Of a stretch of 64,000 nucleotides of DNA, positions 17,231-25,435 are shown in pieces. A model generated the notes under the pieces. It ran no database searches. It was not told where the DNA came from and saw only the letters and a program-made list of their open reading frames with translations. Location: the NCBI RefSeq assembly GCF_028290625.1, contig NZ_JAQGJM010000028.1, positions 1-64,000 on the forward strand. The letters run 5' to 3'. The stretch's first letter is position 1. Every line of letters begins with the position of its first letter. The stretch is from Devosia sp. (lineage in GTDB: Bacteria; Pseudomonadota; Alphaproteobacteria; Rhizobiales; Devosiaceae). The position numbers and the translations under genes were made by a program.

Positions 17231-18541
17231 ATGACCCTTCTGACCCGGCGCAATGCGCTCAAGCTTGGCCTCGCGGGCGGTGTGGCGTTGGCCGCCAGCC
17301 CATCGGCAATGGCGGCGCTGCAGATCGTGGTGGAGGGCGCCAATTTCCAGCCGCTGCCGATCGCCATTCCCAATTTCGCCTCGGCCGACCCCAGCTTTGG
17401 GGCCGAGATCGCCGATATCGTGCGCAACAACCTGCGCCGGTCCGGGCTTTTCCTGCCGCTCGATCCGGCCTCGCTGCCGGTGCAGGTCGGGGACGTCAAC
17501 AACAATCCCGATTTCAACACGTGGCGCACCGCTAATGTGGATGCGCTGGTGATGGGCGCGGTTGAGCGCGGCGGGCAGATTTCCTCGTCGGTGCGCGTCT
17601 GGGATACGCAGCAGGCCACCCAGGTGGTGGGCAAGAGCTACAATACGGATCCCAATTCGTCGCGTCGCGTCGCCCACATCATTTCGGACGCGATCTATGA
17701 ATCGCTCGCTGGCGGCACCGGCTATTTCGATACCCGCGTGGTCTATGTGGCCGAAAGCGGCCCCAAGGCCAATCGCGTCAAGCGGCTGGCGATCATGGAC
17801 CAGGATGGCGCCAATATTCAGTACCTGACCGAGGGCAACACGCTGGCGCTGACGCCGCGCTTTTCGCCCAATAACGACCTCGTCACCTATATGAATTTCG
17901 AGGACGGCAATCCGCAGGTCTATATCCTGCAGCTCTCGACCGGGCAGCAGCAGCGTCTCGGCTCGTTCGGGGCGATGACCTTCGCGCCGCGCTTCTCCCC
18001 TGATGGCGGACGCATCGCCTTCTCGGTGGAAAATGCCGGCGCCACCAATATCTATTCGGTGGCCGTGGGCGGCGGGCAGCCGAGCCAGCTCACCAGCGGC
18101 CAGGCGATCGATACCGGTCCGTCCTATTCGCCCGATGGCAGCAGCATCATTTTCGAGAGCGATCGTGGCGGCTCGCCGCAGATTTACATGATGAGCGCCG
18201 GTGGCGGTAATGCGCAGCGCATCAGCTATGGCCAGGGCAGCTATTCGACCCCGGTCTATTCGCCCAAGGGTGACCTGATCGCCTTCACCCGCCAGTCGGG
18301 CGGGCAGTTCAATATCGGCATCATGGCGCCTGACGGGTCGGGCGAGCGCATGCTCTATACCAGCTTCCACGCCGAGGGCCCGACCTGGGCGCCGAACGGG
18401 CGCGTCATCATGTTCTTCCAGGATCCAGGCGGCAATGACGGCCCCAAGCTGATGAGCGTCGATATCTGGGGCCGCAACGTGCAGACCATCCCCACCGACA
18501 GCTATGCGTCGGACCCGGCGTGGTCGCCGCTGCGCGCATAG
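17231..18541 (+). CDS. tolB: TolB, periplasmic beta-propeller, with a Tat-like signal peptide
   Basis: Periplasmic Tol-Pal component that binds Pal and is moved by TolA. The 436-residue product has an N-terminal domain (about 30-165) and WD40-like PD40 beta-propeller repeats (patterns such as PRFSPDGGRIAFSVE and GPSYSPDGSSIIFESDRGG). The first 28 residues, MTLLTRRNALKLGLAGGVAL..SAMA, contain a twin-arginine motif (TRRNALKLG) and end in a signal-peptidase site, which suggests Tat rather than Sec export. It lies 54 nt after tolA. A 12-bp hairpin follows. Confidence 0.95.
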   Translation: MTLLTRRNALKLGLAGGVALAASPSAMAALQIVVEGANFQPLPIAIPNFASADPSFGAEIADIVRNNLRRSGLFLPLDPASLPVQVGDVNNNPDFNTWRTANVDALVMGAVERGGQISSSVRVWDTQQATQVVGKSYNTDPNSSRRVAHIISDAIYESLAGGTGYFDTRVVYVAESGPKANRVKRLAIMDQDGANIQYLTEGNTLALTPRFSPNNDLVTYMNFEDGNPQVYILQLSTGQQQRLGSFGAMTFAPRFSPDGGRIAFSVENAGATNIYSVAVGGGQPSQLTSGQAIDTGPSYSPDGSSIIFESDRGGSPQIYMMSAGGGNAQRISYGQGSYSTPVYSPKGDLIAFTRQSGGQFNIGIMAPDGSGERMLYTSFHAEGPTWAPNGRVIMFFQDPGGNDGPKLMSVDIWGRNVQTIPTDSYASDPAWSPLRA

Positions 18542-18549
18542 GCGCTCTT

Positions 18550-18576
18550 GGTCGCCCTCCCTGCGGGAGGGCGACC
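18550..18576. terminator. Bidirectional terminator between tolB and the EmrB-type gene
   Basis: Perfect 12-bp stem GGTCGCCCTCCC/GGGAGGGCGACC with a 3-nt loop, between convergent stops. It even includes the first base of the EmrB-type stop codon. No long T-run is present. Confidence 0.65.
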
Positions 18577-20147
18577 TATTCGCCCATGGCGTGGGCGCGC
18601 TCGATGGCTTCCTGTTCCTTGCTCTTGGCGGGGCCGGCCTGTTTCTTGGCCCCGCGCAGCAACAGGATTAGCGGGATGGAAGCCCCGCTCAGCACCGCCA
18701 TCAGCCAGAAATCGTCCAGATAGGCCAGGATTGCCGATTGCTGCTGCACCAGGCCATCGATCATGGCGGTGAACTGGGTATTTGCACCCAGCAATTGCGG
18801 GAACTGGTCGCGCACGGCTGGCGAGGTCGCCGTGATGCGCCCGGCCAGTTCGGCATGGTTCACCTGCAGCATATTGGACAGCACGGCCGTCACCAGTGAA
18901 ATGCCGATGCCCTGGCCCATATTGCGCACCAGGCTGAACATGGCTGTGGCGTCGGCGCGGAAGGCCGGCGCGATGGTGGCGAACGCCATGGTGGACAGCG
19001 GCACGAAGATGAACCCCATGCCAAAACCCTGGATCGCCCCGGTGATGACAATCGGGCTGGCATCCATCTGCAGGTCGAAGCCGGTCATCGCGTAGAGCGA
19101 ATAGGTCATCAGCACGGCGCCGAACACCATCATGATACGCGCATCGACCTTGCCGCTGAGCCGGCCCACGATGATCATCGATAGCATGGTGGCGACGCCG
19201 CGCGGGGCCATCAGGATGCCGGTGAAAATCACCGGATAGCCCATCAGGTTCTGCAGCAGTGGCGGCAGCAAGGCGAGGCCCGAGAACAGCGTGATGCCGA
19301 CCATCAGCATGAACAGCGTGGCCAGCGTGAAGTTGAAATCCTTGAAGATGCGCAGGTCGACGAACGGCGACTCCGCCGTCATCGAATGCACCACGAACAC
19401 CCAGATGCCCGAGATCACCAGGCCCAGCTCGATCCAGGTTTCGGTGGAGGAAAACCAATCGTTGCCCGAGCCGCGGTCAAGCATCAATTGCAGCGCCCCG
19501 ACGCCGAGCGCCAGCATGAAGAAGCCGAAGAAGTCGAAGCGGCGGATCTTGATTTCGGTGGTCGGCATGTAGAGCGTCAGCATGGTGACGCAGAGTACAC
19601 CCACCGGCACGTTGACCAGAAACACCCAGCGCCAGTCGAAGCTCTCGGTCAGGTATCCGCCCAGCGTGGGGCCAACAATGGGTGCCACCATGATGCCCAT
19701 GCCATAGATCGCCATGGCCTGGCCGATCCGTTCGCGCGGATTGATGTTGAGCAGCACCGTCTGCGCCAGCGGCGCGATCATGGCGCCGCAGAGGCCTTGC
19801 AGCACACGGAAAATCACCATTTCGGGTAGGCTGGTGGCGATACCACACAGCGCCGAAGCCCCCGTAAAGCCGATGACGGCAAACAGGAACAGCCGGCGCT
19901 GGCCGAGCCGGTCGCCCATCCAGCCGGTCAGGGGCGTGGCGATCGCCGCAGCCACGATGTAGGAGGTCAGCACCCAGTTGATTTCATCCTGGGCCGCGCC
20001 CAGCGACGCCGCCATATGGGGCAGGGCCACATTGGCAATGGTGGTATCGAGCACCTGCATGATGGTGCCGAGCATGAGCGCGACAGTCAGCAAGCCCTTG
20101 TGCTTGACCACCACTGCGGGGGCTGAATAGACGGGAGTTGCGGCCAT
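18576..20147 (-). CDS. EmrB-type multidrug exporter (MFS, DHA2 family)
   Basis: Predicted 523-residue inner-membrane drug:proton antiporter with 14 hydrophobic helices. DHA2 markers are LDTTIANVALPHMAASLGA in helix 1, the GDRLGQRRLFLFAV loop 2-3 motif A and the GPTLGGYL motif C in helix 5. No gene for a periplasmic EmrA-type adaptor is adjacent, so it may work alone or with an adaptor encoded elsewhere. It is a single-gene unit preceded by a promoter with a TAAGC-GT-GCTTA palindrome, so it is probably induced by release of a TetR- or MarR-type repressor not encoded in this window. Confidence 0.9.
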   Translation of the reverse strand: MAATPVYSAPAVVVKHKGLLTVALMLGTIMQVLDTTIANVALPHMAASLGAAQDEINWVLTSYIVAAAIATPLTGWMGDRLGQRRLFLFAVIGFTGASALCGIATSLPEMVIFRVLQGLCGAMIAPLAQTVLLNINPRERIGQAMAIYGMGIMVAPIVGPTLGGYLTESFDWRWVFLVNVPVGVLCVTMLTLYMPTTEIKIRRFDFFGFFMLALGVGALQLMLDRGSGNDWFSSTETWIELGLVISGIWVFVVHSMTAESPFVDLRIFKDFNFTLATLFMLMVGITLFSGLALLPPLLQNLMGYPVIFTGILMAPRGVATMLSMIIVGRLSGKVDARIMMVFGAVLMTYSLYAMTGFDLQMDASPIVITGAIQGFGMGFIFVPLSTMAFATIAPAFRADATAMFSLVRNMGQGIGISLVTAVLSNMLQVNHAELAGRITATSPAVRDQFPQLLGANTQFTAMIDGLVQQQSAILAYLDDFWLMAVLSGASIPLILLLRGAKKQAGPAKSKEQEAIERAHAMGE

Positions 20148-20242
20148 GGCACACCTGATAGGCGGCAGGCCAGGCTCGCATTGTGCCGGGACGTTTAGAC
20201 GCCGCCCGGCCAGCGAGCGGTCGTCGCTCTCTAAGCAATTAG

Positions 20243-20280
20243 TAAGCGTGCTTATTATATCTATGCGTACAGTAAGTCAA
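20243..20280 (-). promoter_or_regulatory. Promoter and operator of the EmrB-type gene
   Basis: On the minus strand TTGACT (20280-20275) and a perfect TATAAT (20259-20254) are 15 nt apart. Directly downstream, TAAGC-GT-GCTTA (20243-20254) is a perfect 12-bp palindrome with partly symmetric flanks, where a repressor would block transcription start. Confidence 0.6.
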
Positions 20281-20332
20281 GCTGGTGCAAGGCGCCCGGC
20301 TTCGCGATGAAGCCAGGCGCGAAGCGATCCGG

Positions 20333-21079
20333 TCAGCTCTGCTGGATCGGGTTGGACTTGCGCCATTCCTCGTATTCGGCTCGGGCGTCTTCGTGCAGCG
20401 GATAATAGCGCTGCAGCGGCGCGCCCTGCATCAGCTTCATGCGGGAGAAATCCTCCCATTCGTGATGCTGGGTGGCGTTTTGGATCATCTGCTCGGCGAG
20501 TGCGACCGGCACGCAGACCGCGCCATCGTCATCGGCAACGATAATGTCGCCGGGGATAACGGTGACGCCGCCGCAGGCGATTGGCACGTTGACGGCGAAG
20601 GGCATCAGGCCGGTCTGGGTATGGAAGTTCGGCGTGACGGCGGTCAACCACAGCGGAATGTCGAGCTTCTGCACGTTGACGAAGTCGCGGATGGCCCCGT
20701 CGACCACCATGCCGGCGCCGCCGCGACCGCGGAAATAGGTCATCATCATATCGCCGAACACGCCGGCCGTGATGTCGCCCCGCGCATCGACAACCACCAC
20801 GTCGCCCTTTTCTACCTGGTACAGCACGTGGCGATGCAACTGCTTTTCGACGCTGGCATATTCGCCTTCGCCGTAGAGGTCCTCACGCTTGGGCATGAAC
20901 TGCAGCGTCAGGGCTGGGCCGGCGATGGACTTGCCCTTGTTGAAGCTCACGGGGCCCGTGATGTGGCAATTGCGGATGCCCATATGGGCGAGCGTGGCGC
21001 TGGCGGTGGCGGCGCCGACGGCCTGCACGCGGGCAACAAGATCCGCGGAGGGGCGGGTAATTTTGGCAATTTCGGTCAT
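20333..21079 (-). CDS. RraA / HMG-aldolase family protein
   Basis: Predicted 248-residue cytosolic protein. The superfamily contains RNase E inhibitor RraA and metal-dependent aldolases or decarboxylases acting on 4-carboxy-4-hydroxy-2-oxoacids. Metal/substrate segments are visible: GDVVVVDARGDITAGVFGDM and GGAGMVVDGAIRD, whose Arg-Asp pair binds metal and pyruvate enolate in HMG aldolase. As the last gene of an operon with an importer and a sugar-acid dehydratase-like enzyme, an aldolase or decarboxylase role in acid-sugar breakdown is more likely than RNase control. It starts 23 nt after the dehydratase-like gene, with AGGAACC upstream. Confidence 0.85.
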   Translation of the reverse strand: MTEIAKITRPSADLVARVQAVGAATASATLAHMGIRNCHITGPVSFNKGKSIAGPALTLQFMPKREDLYGEGEYASVEKQLHRHVLYQVEKGDVVVVDARGDITAGVFGDMMMTYFRGRGGAGMVVDGAIRDFVNVQKLDIPLWLTAVTPNFHTQTGLMPFAVNVPIACGGVTVIPGDIIVADDDGAVCVPVALAEQMIQNATQHHEWEDFSRMKLMQGAPLQRYYPLHEDARAEYEEWRKSNPIQQS

Positions 21080-21102
21080 TTTGGGTTCCTAATAAGTCGT
21101 CT

Positions 21103-22257
21103 CTACCAATTGGTCACCGAGCCGTCAGTGCGGCGCAGATGGGGGGCTTCCCAGAATTTAAAGCTTTGTTTTTTCACCAGCTCCTCGTTGACCTCGACGC
21201 CGAGGCCGGGCAGTTCGCTGACCTCGTAGACCGCGCCATTGAGGACCGGCTGGGTGGTGAAGATGTCGGCATTATCGAAGCCGTGATATTTTTCGCCGGG
21301 CGAGGCACGAGTTTCGAGCCAGGAGAAATTGGCGACCGCGGCGCCGAAATGCACGGTCGCGGCAGTGCAGATCGGGCCGAGCGGATTGTGGGGCATCACG
21401 TCGACGTAGTGCGCCTCGCTCCAGCCGGCGATTTTCATCGCTTCGGTCAGGCCACCGGCATTGCAGACGTCGATGCGGTTGAACTGGTGGATGTCGCGTT
21501 CGATGTAGGGCAGGAACTGCCACTTGCTGGCAAATTCCTCGCCGATGGCGAAGGGAATGTCGGTCATGCGGCGCAGGGCCTCATAGGCCTCGGGCGTTTC
21601 GTCGCGGATGGGTTCCTCGAGGAAATCCAGCGTACCGGAAGGCATTTTCTGGCAGAAGCTGGCGGCTTCGGCGACCGACAGGCGATGGTGGTAATCGATG
21701 CCGAGCACCACGGTGTCGCCGAGTTCCTCGCGTGCCTTGATGCACCATTTTGCCGTTTCGCCGATGGACTGGCGCGGCTCGTAGATGCCGCGGCTTTCGT
21801 GGGCGGCCGGATTGAGACGCATGGCGTCCCAGCCCAGCTCCATCAGCTCTTTGGCCTGCTCGATCATCTCGGGACCGCAGGGGCCTTTGGTGGTGGCGAA
21901 GGTGGGAATGTGGTTGCGCTGCTTGCCGCCGAGCAATTGATAGACCGGTACGCCGAGCGCCTTGCCCTTGATGTCGTGCAGCGCGATATCGATGGCCGAT
22001 ATGGCGGCGGTCAGCACGCGGCCGCCCTCGAAATACTGGCTGCGATACATTTCCTGCCACAGCGCGCCGATCGCCATCGGGTCGCGCCCGATGAGGAATT
22101 CGCGATAGTGCTCGATGGCCCCCACCACGGCCCTTTCGCGGCCGGAAAGGCCGCTTTCGCCCCAGCCAAAGATGCCCTCGTCGGTCTCGACCTTGACGAT
22201 GAGCTGGTTACGCGTGCCGACCCACGTCGGGTAGGGGATGATCGCCGTGATTTTCAT
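21103..22257 (-). CDS. Enolase-superfamily dehydratase, D-galactonate dehydratase-like (first of three)
   Basis: Predicted 384-residue mandelate racemase-type TIM-barrel enzyme, expected to remove water from an acid sugar to give a 2-keto-3-deoxy acid. From family knowledge of E. coli DgoD the expected residues are present: metal ligands D and E in GIDYHHRLS, FLEEPI and IGEEF, and the catalytic His in MPHNPLGPI; the C-terminus (RRTDGSVTNW) also matches DgoD-type enzymes. At the end of the second barrel strand DgoD has FKLN, here MRLN, so a lysine is replaced by arginine. It follows the ATPase gene across a palindromic repeat and precedes the RraA-like gene. The exact substrate is not determined. 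Confidence 0.85.
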   Translation of the reverse strand: MKITAIIPYPTWVGTRNQLIVKVETDEGIFGWGESGLSGRERAVVGAIEHYREFLIGRDPMAIGALWQEMYRSQYFEGGRVLTAAISAIDIALHDIKGKALGVPVYQLLGGKQRNHIPTFATTKGPCGPEMIEQAKELMELGWDAMRLNPAAHESRGIYEPRQSIGETAKWCIKAREELGDTVVLGIDYHHRLSVAEAASFCQKMPSGTLDFLEEPIRDETPEAYEALRRMTDIPFAIGEEFASKWQFLPYIERDIHQFNRIDVCNAGGLTEAMKIAGWSEAHYVDVMPHNPLGPICTAATVHFGAAVANFSWLETRASPGEKYHGFDNADIFTTQPVLNGAVYEVSELPGLGVEVNEELVKKQSFKFWEAPHLRRTDGSVTNW

Positions 22258-22278
22258 AAAGTGGTCTCGTGCATGGGG

Positions 22279-22404
22279 AAGGCCCCCTCACCCGACCCTG
22301 CGGGTCGACCTCTCCCCCTAGGGAGAGGTGAAGTGGGCGCAGTGCTTTCTGCACCTCTCCTTTTGGGGGAGAGGTCGCCGCGCAGCGGCGGGTGAGGGGG
22401 CCTT
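22279..22404. repeat. Intergenic palindromic repeat, copy 1
   Basis: 126-bp element bounded by a perfect 16-bp inverted repeat (AAGGCCCCCTCACCCG at 22279-22294, its complement at 22389-22404) with inner CACCTCTCC/GGAGAGGTG arms. It lies between the ATPase gene and the dehydratase-like gene. The same sequence blocks recur at 29306-29438. It resembles the short palindromic elements scattered between genes in Hyphomicrobiales. Confidence 0.85.
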
Positions 22405-22424
22405 TGGTCGATCACCACGATCTC

Positions 22425-23510
22425 CTAAGCCGCCTGCAATGCCATGGTGGTGGCGCCGTCGAACAGATGCATGCGGTCCTGGTCGAACTCGATCCACACC
22501 ATCTCGTCGGGCGCGATGACCACGCTGGGGGCGAGGCTGATATTGACGACGGCGCCGTTGATGAAGACCTGGGCGAAGGTGACGTCGCCGGTGGGCTCGA
22601 CGGTGTAGACCTTGCCGGGCACCGAGCCCGGTACGGCCGATTTGTGCAGCTTGAGCGTCGAGTGGCGGGCACCGAGCACGATGTCCTTGGTGGTCGAGCC
22701 GGCGGCCTTGCGCACATTGGCGGGGGACAGCGGTAGTTCCCAGCCTTCGGGGCTCCTGAGCGAATTGCCCGCAGCTTCCAGCGGGATCAGGCTCATCGCC
22801 GGGCTGCCGACGAAGCTGGCCACGAAGGTATTGACCGGGTTGGAGAACACATTGGCGGGCGTATCGTATTGCTGCAGCAATCCACCGTTCATCACCGCCA
22901 TCTTGTCGGCCATGGTGACGGCCTCAAGCTGGTCATGGGTGACATAGACCACGGTGGCATTGAGGTTGTGGTGGAAGCGCTTGATCTCGCTGCGCATCTG
23001 CACGCGCAGCTTGGCATCGAGGTTGGAGAGCGGCTCGTCCATCAGAAACACGGCCGGGTCGCGCACCAAAGCGCGGCCGAGGGCGACACGCTGCTGCTGG
23101 CCGCCGGACAGTTCGCGCGGCTTGCGCTCGAGCAGGTGGGTGATGTCCAGCAGCTTGGCGGCGTCCTGCACCTTGCGGTCGATTTCCTCCTTGGGCAGCT
23201 TGCGCATCTGGAGGGGGAAGGCGAGGTTTTTGTAGACGGACTTCTGCGGATAGAGTGCGTAGTTCTGGAACACCATGGCGATATCGCGATCCTTGGGATC
23301 GAGATCGTTGACCACGCGGTTGCCGATGGAAATATCGCCGCCGCTCATGGGCAACAGGCCTGCGATCAGGTTCAGCGTCGTGGTCTTGCCGCAGCCGGAC
23401 GGGCCGACCAGGGCGACGAATTCACCATCGTTGACGGTGAAGCTGACATCGTTGACGGCATACATGTTGCCGTAAGTCTTCATGACGTGCTGGAGGACAA
23501 TCCCGGCCAT
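22425..23510 (-). CDS. ABC transporter ATPase, UgpC/MalK/MsmX type
   Basis: Predicted 361-residue nucleotide-binding subunit of a CUT1 carbohydrate importer. Visible motifs: Walker A GPSGCGKT (36-43), Q-loop FQNYALYP, signature LSGGQQQR (134-141), Walker B VFLMDEPLSNLD (155-166) and H-loop VTHDQ; residues after about 240 form the MalK-like regulatory OB/TOBE region. It starts 9 nt after the second permease stop, with TTAGGAG as ribosome-binding site. It is the only CUT1 ATPase in the window, so it might also serve the second importer near the right end, as MsmX does in Bacillus. Confidence 0.93.
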   Translation of the reverse strand: MAGIVLQHVMKTYGNMYAVNDVSFTVNDGEFVALVGPSGCGKTTTLNLIAGLLPMSGGDISIGNRVVNDLDPKDRDIAMVFQNYALYPQKSVYKNLAFPLQMRKLPKEEIDRKVQDAAKLLDITHLLERKPRELSGGQQQRVALGRALVRDPAVFLMDEPLSNLDAKLRVQMRSEIKRFHHNLNATVVYVTHDQLEAVTMADKMAVMNGGLLQQYDTPANVFSNPVNTFVASFVGSPAMSLIPLEAAGNSLRSPEGWELPLSPANVRKAAGSTTKDIVLGARHSTLKLHKSAVPGSVPGKVYTVEPTGDVTFAQVFINGAVVNISLAPSVVIAPDEMVWIEFDQDRMHLFDGATTMALQAA

Positions 23511-23519
23511 CTTCGGCTC

Positions 23520-24398
23520 CTAATGTTTGACGGCGCCTTCGGTGAGGGCACGCACGAAGTATTTTTGCAGGACGAGGAACAGCACGACGACCGGCACGCT
23601 CATGATAAATGTCGCCGCCATCAGGCCCGGCCAGTCTGTCGCATTCTCCGAAAAGAAGCGCTGGATGCCGACCGGCAGTGTCATCTGCGACTGCTTGGTG
23701 AGGAAGGTGTAGGCGTAGATGTATTCGTTCCACGCCCCGATGAAGCTGTAGATCGAGGTGGCGATGATGCCCGGCGTCGAGAGCGGCATGACGATATAGA
23801 TGAACGCCTGGAACCGCGTGGCCCCGTCGATGCGGGCCGCCTGTTCGAGCTGGATCGGGATGTTGTCGTAAAAGCCCTTGAGCAGCCAGATCGCCAGCGG
23901 CAGTCCAAAGGTGAGGTAGGTCAGGATCAGCGAGCCGTGCGTATTCACAAGGCCCAGGGCCTTCATCAGGATGAAGAGCGGCACGAGGAACACCACCGCC
24001 GGGAACATGTTGCGTAGCAGCACCGCGAAGAACAGGAAATTGCGGCCGGGGAAGCGGAAGCGCGAGAACGCGTAGGCCGCCGGCACCGCCACCACCACCG
24101 CGAGGATCGTGGTGATGGTCGAAACCCAGAGGCTGTTCCAGAAATAGTGCAGAAAATCCTGCCCGATGCGGCCCGACGGGTCGAGCAGCCGCGTATAGTT
24201 CTGTAGCGTCGGCTCGGCCGGCCACCATTGCGGCGGATACTGCATCGCCGCAAAACCGGTCTTGAGCGAGGTGATGATCATCCAGACCATCGGCATCACG
24301 GTGAAGCCCAGCAGCAGGACGAGGAACAGCCGCCCGGTCCAGCGCCACCAATCGGGGCCGTTGCGTCGCCTCACGGCGCTTTCGGTGATTGTGGTCAT
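23520..24398 (-). CDS. Carbohydrate ABC transporter permease, MalG-like
   Basis: Predicted 292-residue inner-membrane subunit with six hydrophobic helices, the first at about 20-40 (LFLVLLLGFTVMPMVWMIIT). The EAA loop that docks to the ATPase is visible as LEQAARIDGATRFQAFIYIVMP. The ATG at 24398 overlaps the stop of the first permease gene (ATGA), which sets the start; open sequence upstream lies inside that gene. It is the third gene of the importer operon. Confidence 0.92.
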   Translation of the reverse strand: MTTITESAVRRRNGPDWWRWTGRLFLVLLLGFTVMPMVWMIITSLKTGFAAMQYPPQWWPAEPTLQNYTRLLDPSGRIGQDFLHYFWNSLWVSTITTILAVVVAVPAAYAFSRFRFPGRNFLFFAVLLRNMFPAVVFLVPLFILMKALGLVNTHGSLILTYLTFGLPLAIWLLKGFYDNIPIQLEQAARIDGATRFQAFIYIVMPLSTPGIIATSIYSFIGAWNEYIYAYTFLTKQSQMTLPVGIQRFFSENATDWPGLMAATFIMSVPVVVLFLVLQKYFVRALTEGAVKH

Positions 24399-25360
24399 GC
24401 GCCGGCCCTCTTGTCGTCGCCGCGGGTCAGGGCGCGGACATAGAAGTAGCCCAGCACCATCATGATCAGGAACAGCAGCACCGCATAGGCCGCGCCGACG
24501 CCCCAGTTCTGGCGCAGGAAGGCCAGTTCGTAGATGTGGGTGATCCAGATCTGCGTCGAACCCACCGGCCCGCCGCCGGTCATGATGAAGGGGATGATGA
24601 ACGAGTTGAAGTTCTGCACCACCAGCAGCAGGATCGTCACGGTCGATACGCCCTGCAGCTGCGGCAAGGTCACGTGCCAGAACCGCTGCCAGGCCGACGC
24701 GCCATCCACCTGGGCTGCCCGCAGCAGCGATTCGGGCACGGTTTGCAGCCCGGCCATCAGCATGATCATGGCAAAGGAGAACTCCTTCCACACATTGACG
24801 ACGATCAGCGCGTAGAGCGAGGTGGTGGAATTGTCGATGAAGTTGACCGGCCCCTTGGTCAGGCCGATCTGGTTGAGCAGCGCCCCAATGGCGCCGAAAT
24901 CGGAATGGTAGAGCCACTTCCACACATAGGAGGCGGCCACAGCGCTCACCACCCACGGAATCAGCAGGAGCCCGCGCAGCAGCGCCCGGCCGATGAACGC
25001 CCGGTGCAATGCCAGCGCGGCGCCCAGGCCGAGCAGGAACGAGAACAGCGTGGACAGTACGGTCCAGATGATCGTCTGCCAGGTGACCTTCCAGAAGATC
25101 GCGCTGGTCAGGACGGTGCGATAGTTATCGATCCCGGTGAAGGTCTTGTCGGCCAGCGACAGGCTCGCGGGGGTTTTGTAGAAGCTGAGTTCGATCGTGT
25201 AGTAGACCGGATAGGCGATCACGATCAGCATCACCAGCAGTGCCGGCGCGATATAGAGATAGTCGAAGCGGCTGGTGTACATGCGCTGGCCAAGGCTGGC
25301 CTGCTTAGGCGCGGGGCCAGGAACATCCCGGAAAATCGCTTGTCCCTGTACGCTGCTCAC
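24395..25360 (-). CDS. Carbohydrate ABC transporter permease, MalF-like
   Basis: Predicted 321-residue inner-membrane subunit with six main helices (first about 35-55, YLYIAPALLVMLIVIAYPVY) and an EAA loop LLRAAQVDGASAWQRFWHVTLP. The start is a GTG at 25360 giving VSSVQGQAIFRD. It is downstream of the binding-protein gene across a 75-nt gap that contains a stem-loop, and it overlaps the second permease gene by 4 nt. Confidence 0.92.
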   Translation of the reverse strand: MSSVQGQAIFRDVPGPAPKQASLGQRMYTSRFDYLYIAPALLVMLIVIAYPVYYTIELSFYKTPASLSLADKTFTGIDNYRTVLTSAIFWKVTWQTIIWTVLSTLFSFLLGLGAALALHRAFIGRALLRGLLLIPWVVSAVAASYVWKWLYHSDFGAIGALLNQIGLTKGPVNFIDNSTTSLYALIVVNVWKEFSFAMIMLMAGLQTVPESLLRAAQVDGASAWQRFWHVTLPQLQGVSTVTILLLVVQNFNSFIIPFIMTGGGPVGSTQIWITHIYELAFLRQNWGVGAAYAVLLFLIMMVLGYFYVRALTRGDDKRAGA

Positions 25361-25390
25361 GGTGGCACCACCTTTGGCTATGAATAGAAA

Positions 25391-25415
25391 GACCGGCGAC
25401 GAGTGGCCGCCGGCC
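25391..25415 (-). terminator. Stem-loop between binding-protein and permease genes
   Basis: Eight-bp stem (GGCCGGCG/CGCCGGTC with one G-T pair) followed on the minus strand by TTTCTATT. Such a partial terminator or mRNA-stabilising loop after a binding-protein gene commonly gives more binding protein than permease. Confidence 0.5.
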
Positions 25416-25435
25416 CGAGGTTGGTTAGAGGCAGA

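Noticed and set aside
20333..22257. Assignment of the minus arm as a classical dgo (D-galactonate) operon
   Set aside because: No KDPGal aldolase or 2-keto-3-deoxygalactonokinase gene is present, and the three dehydratase-like enzymes differ from one another.
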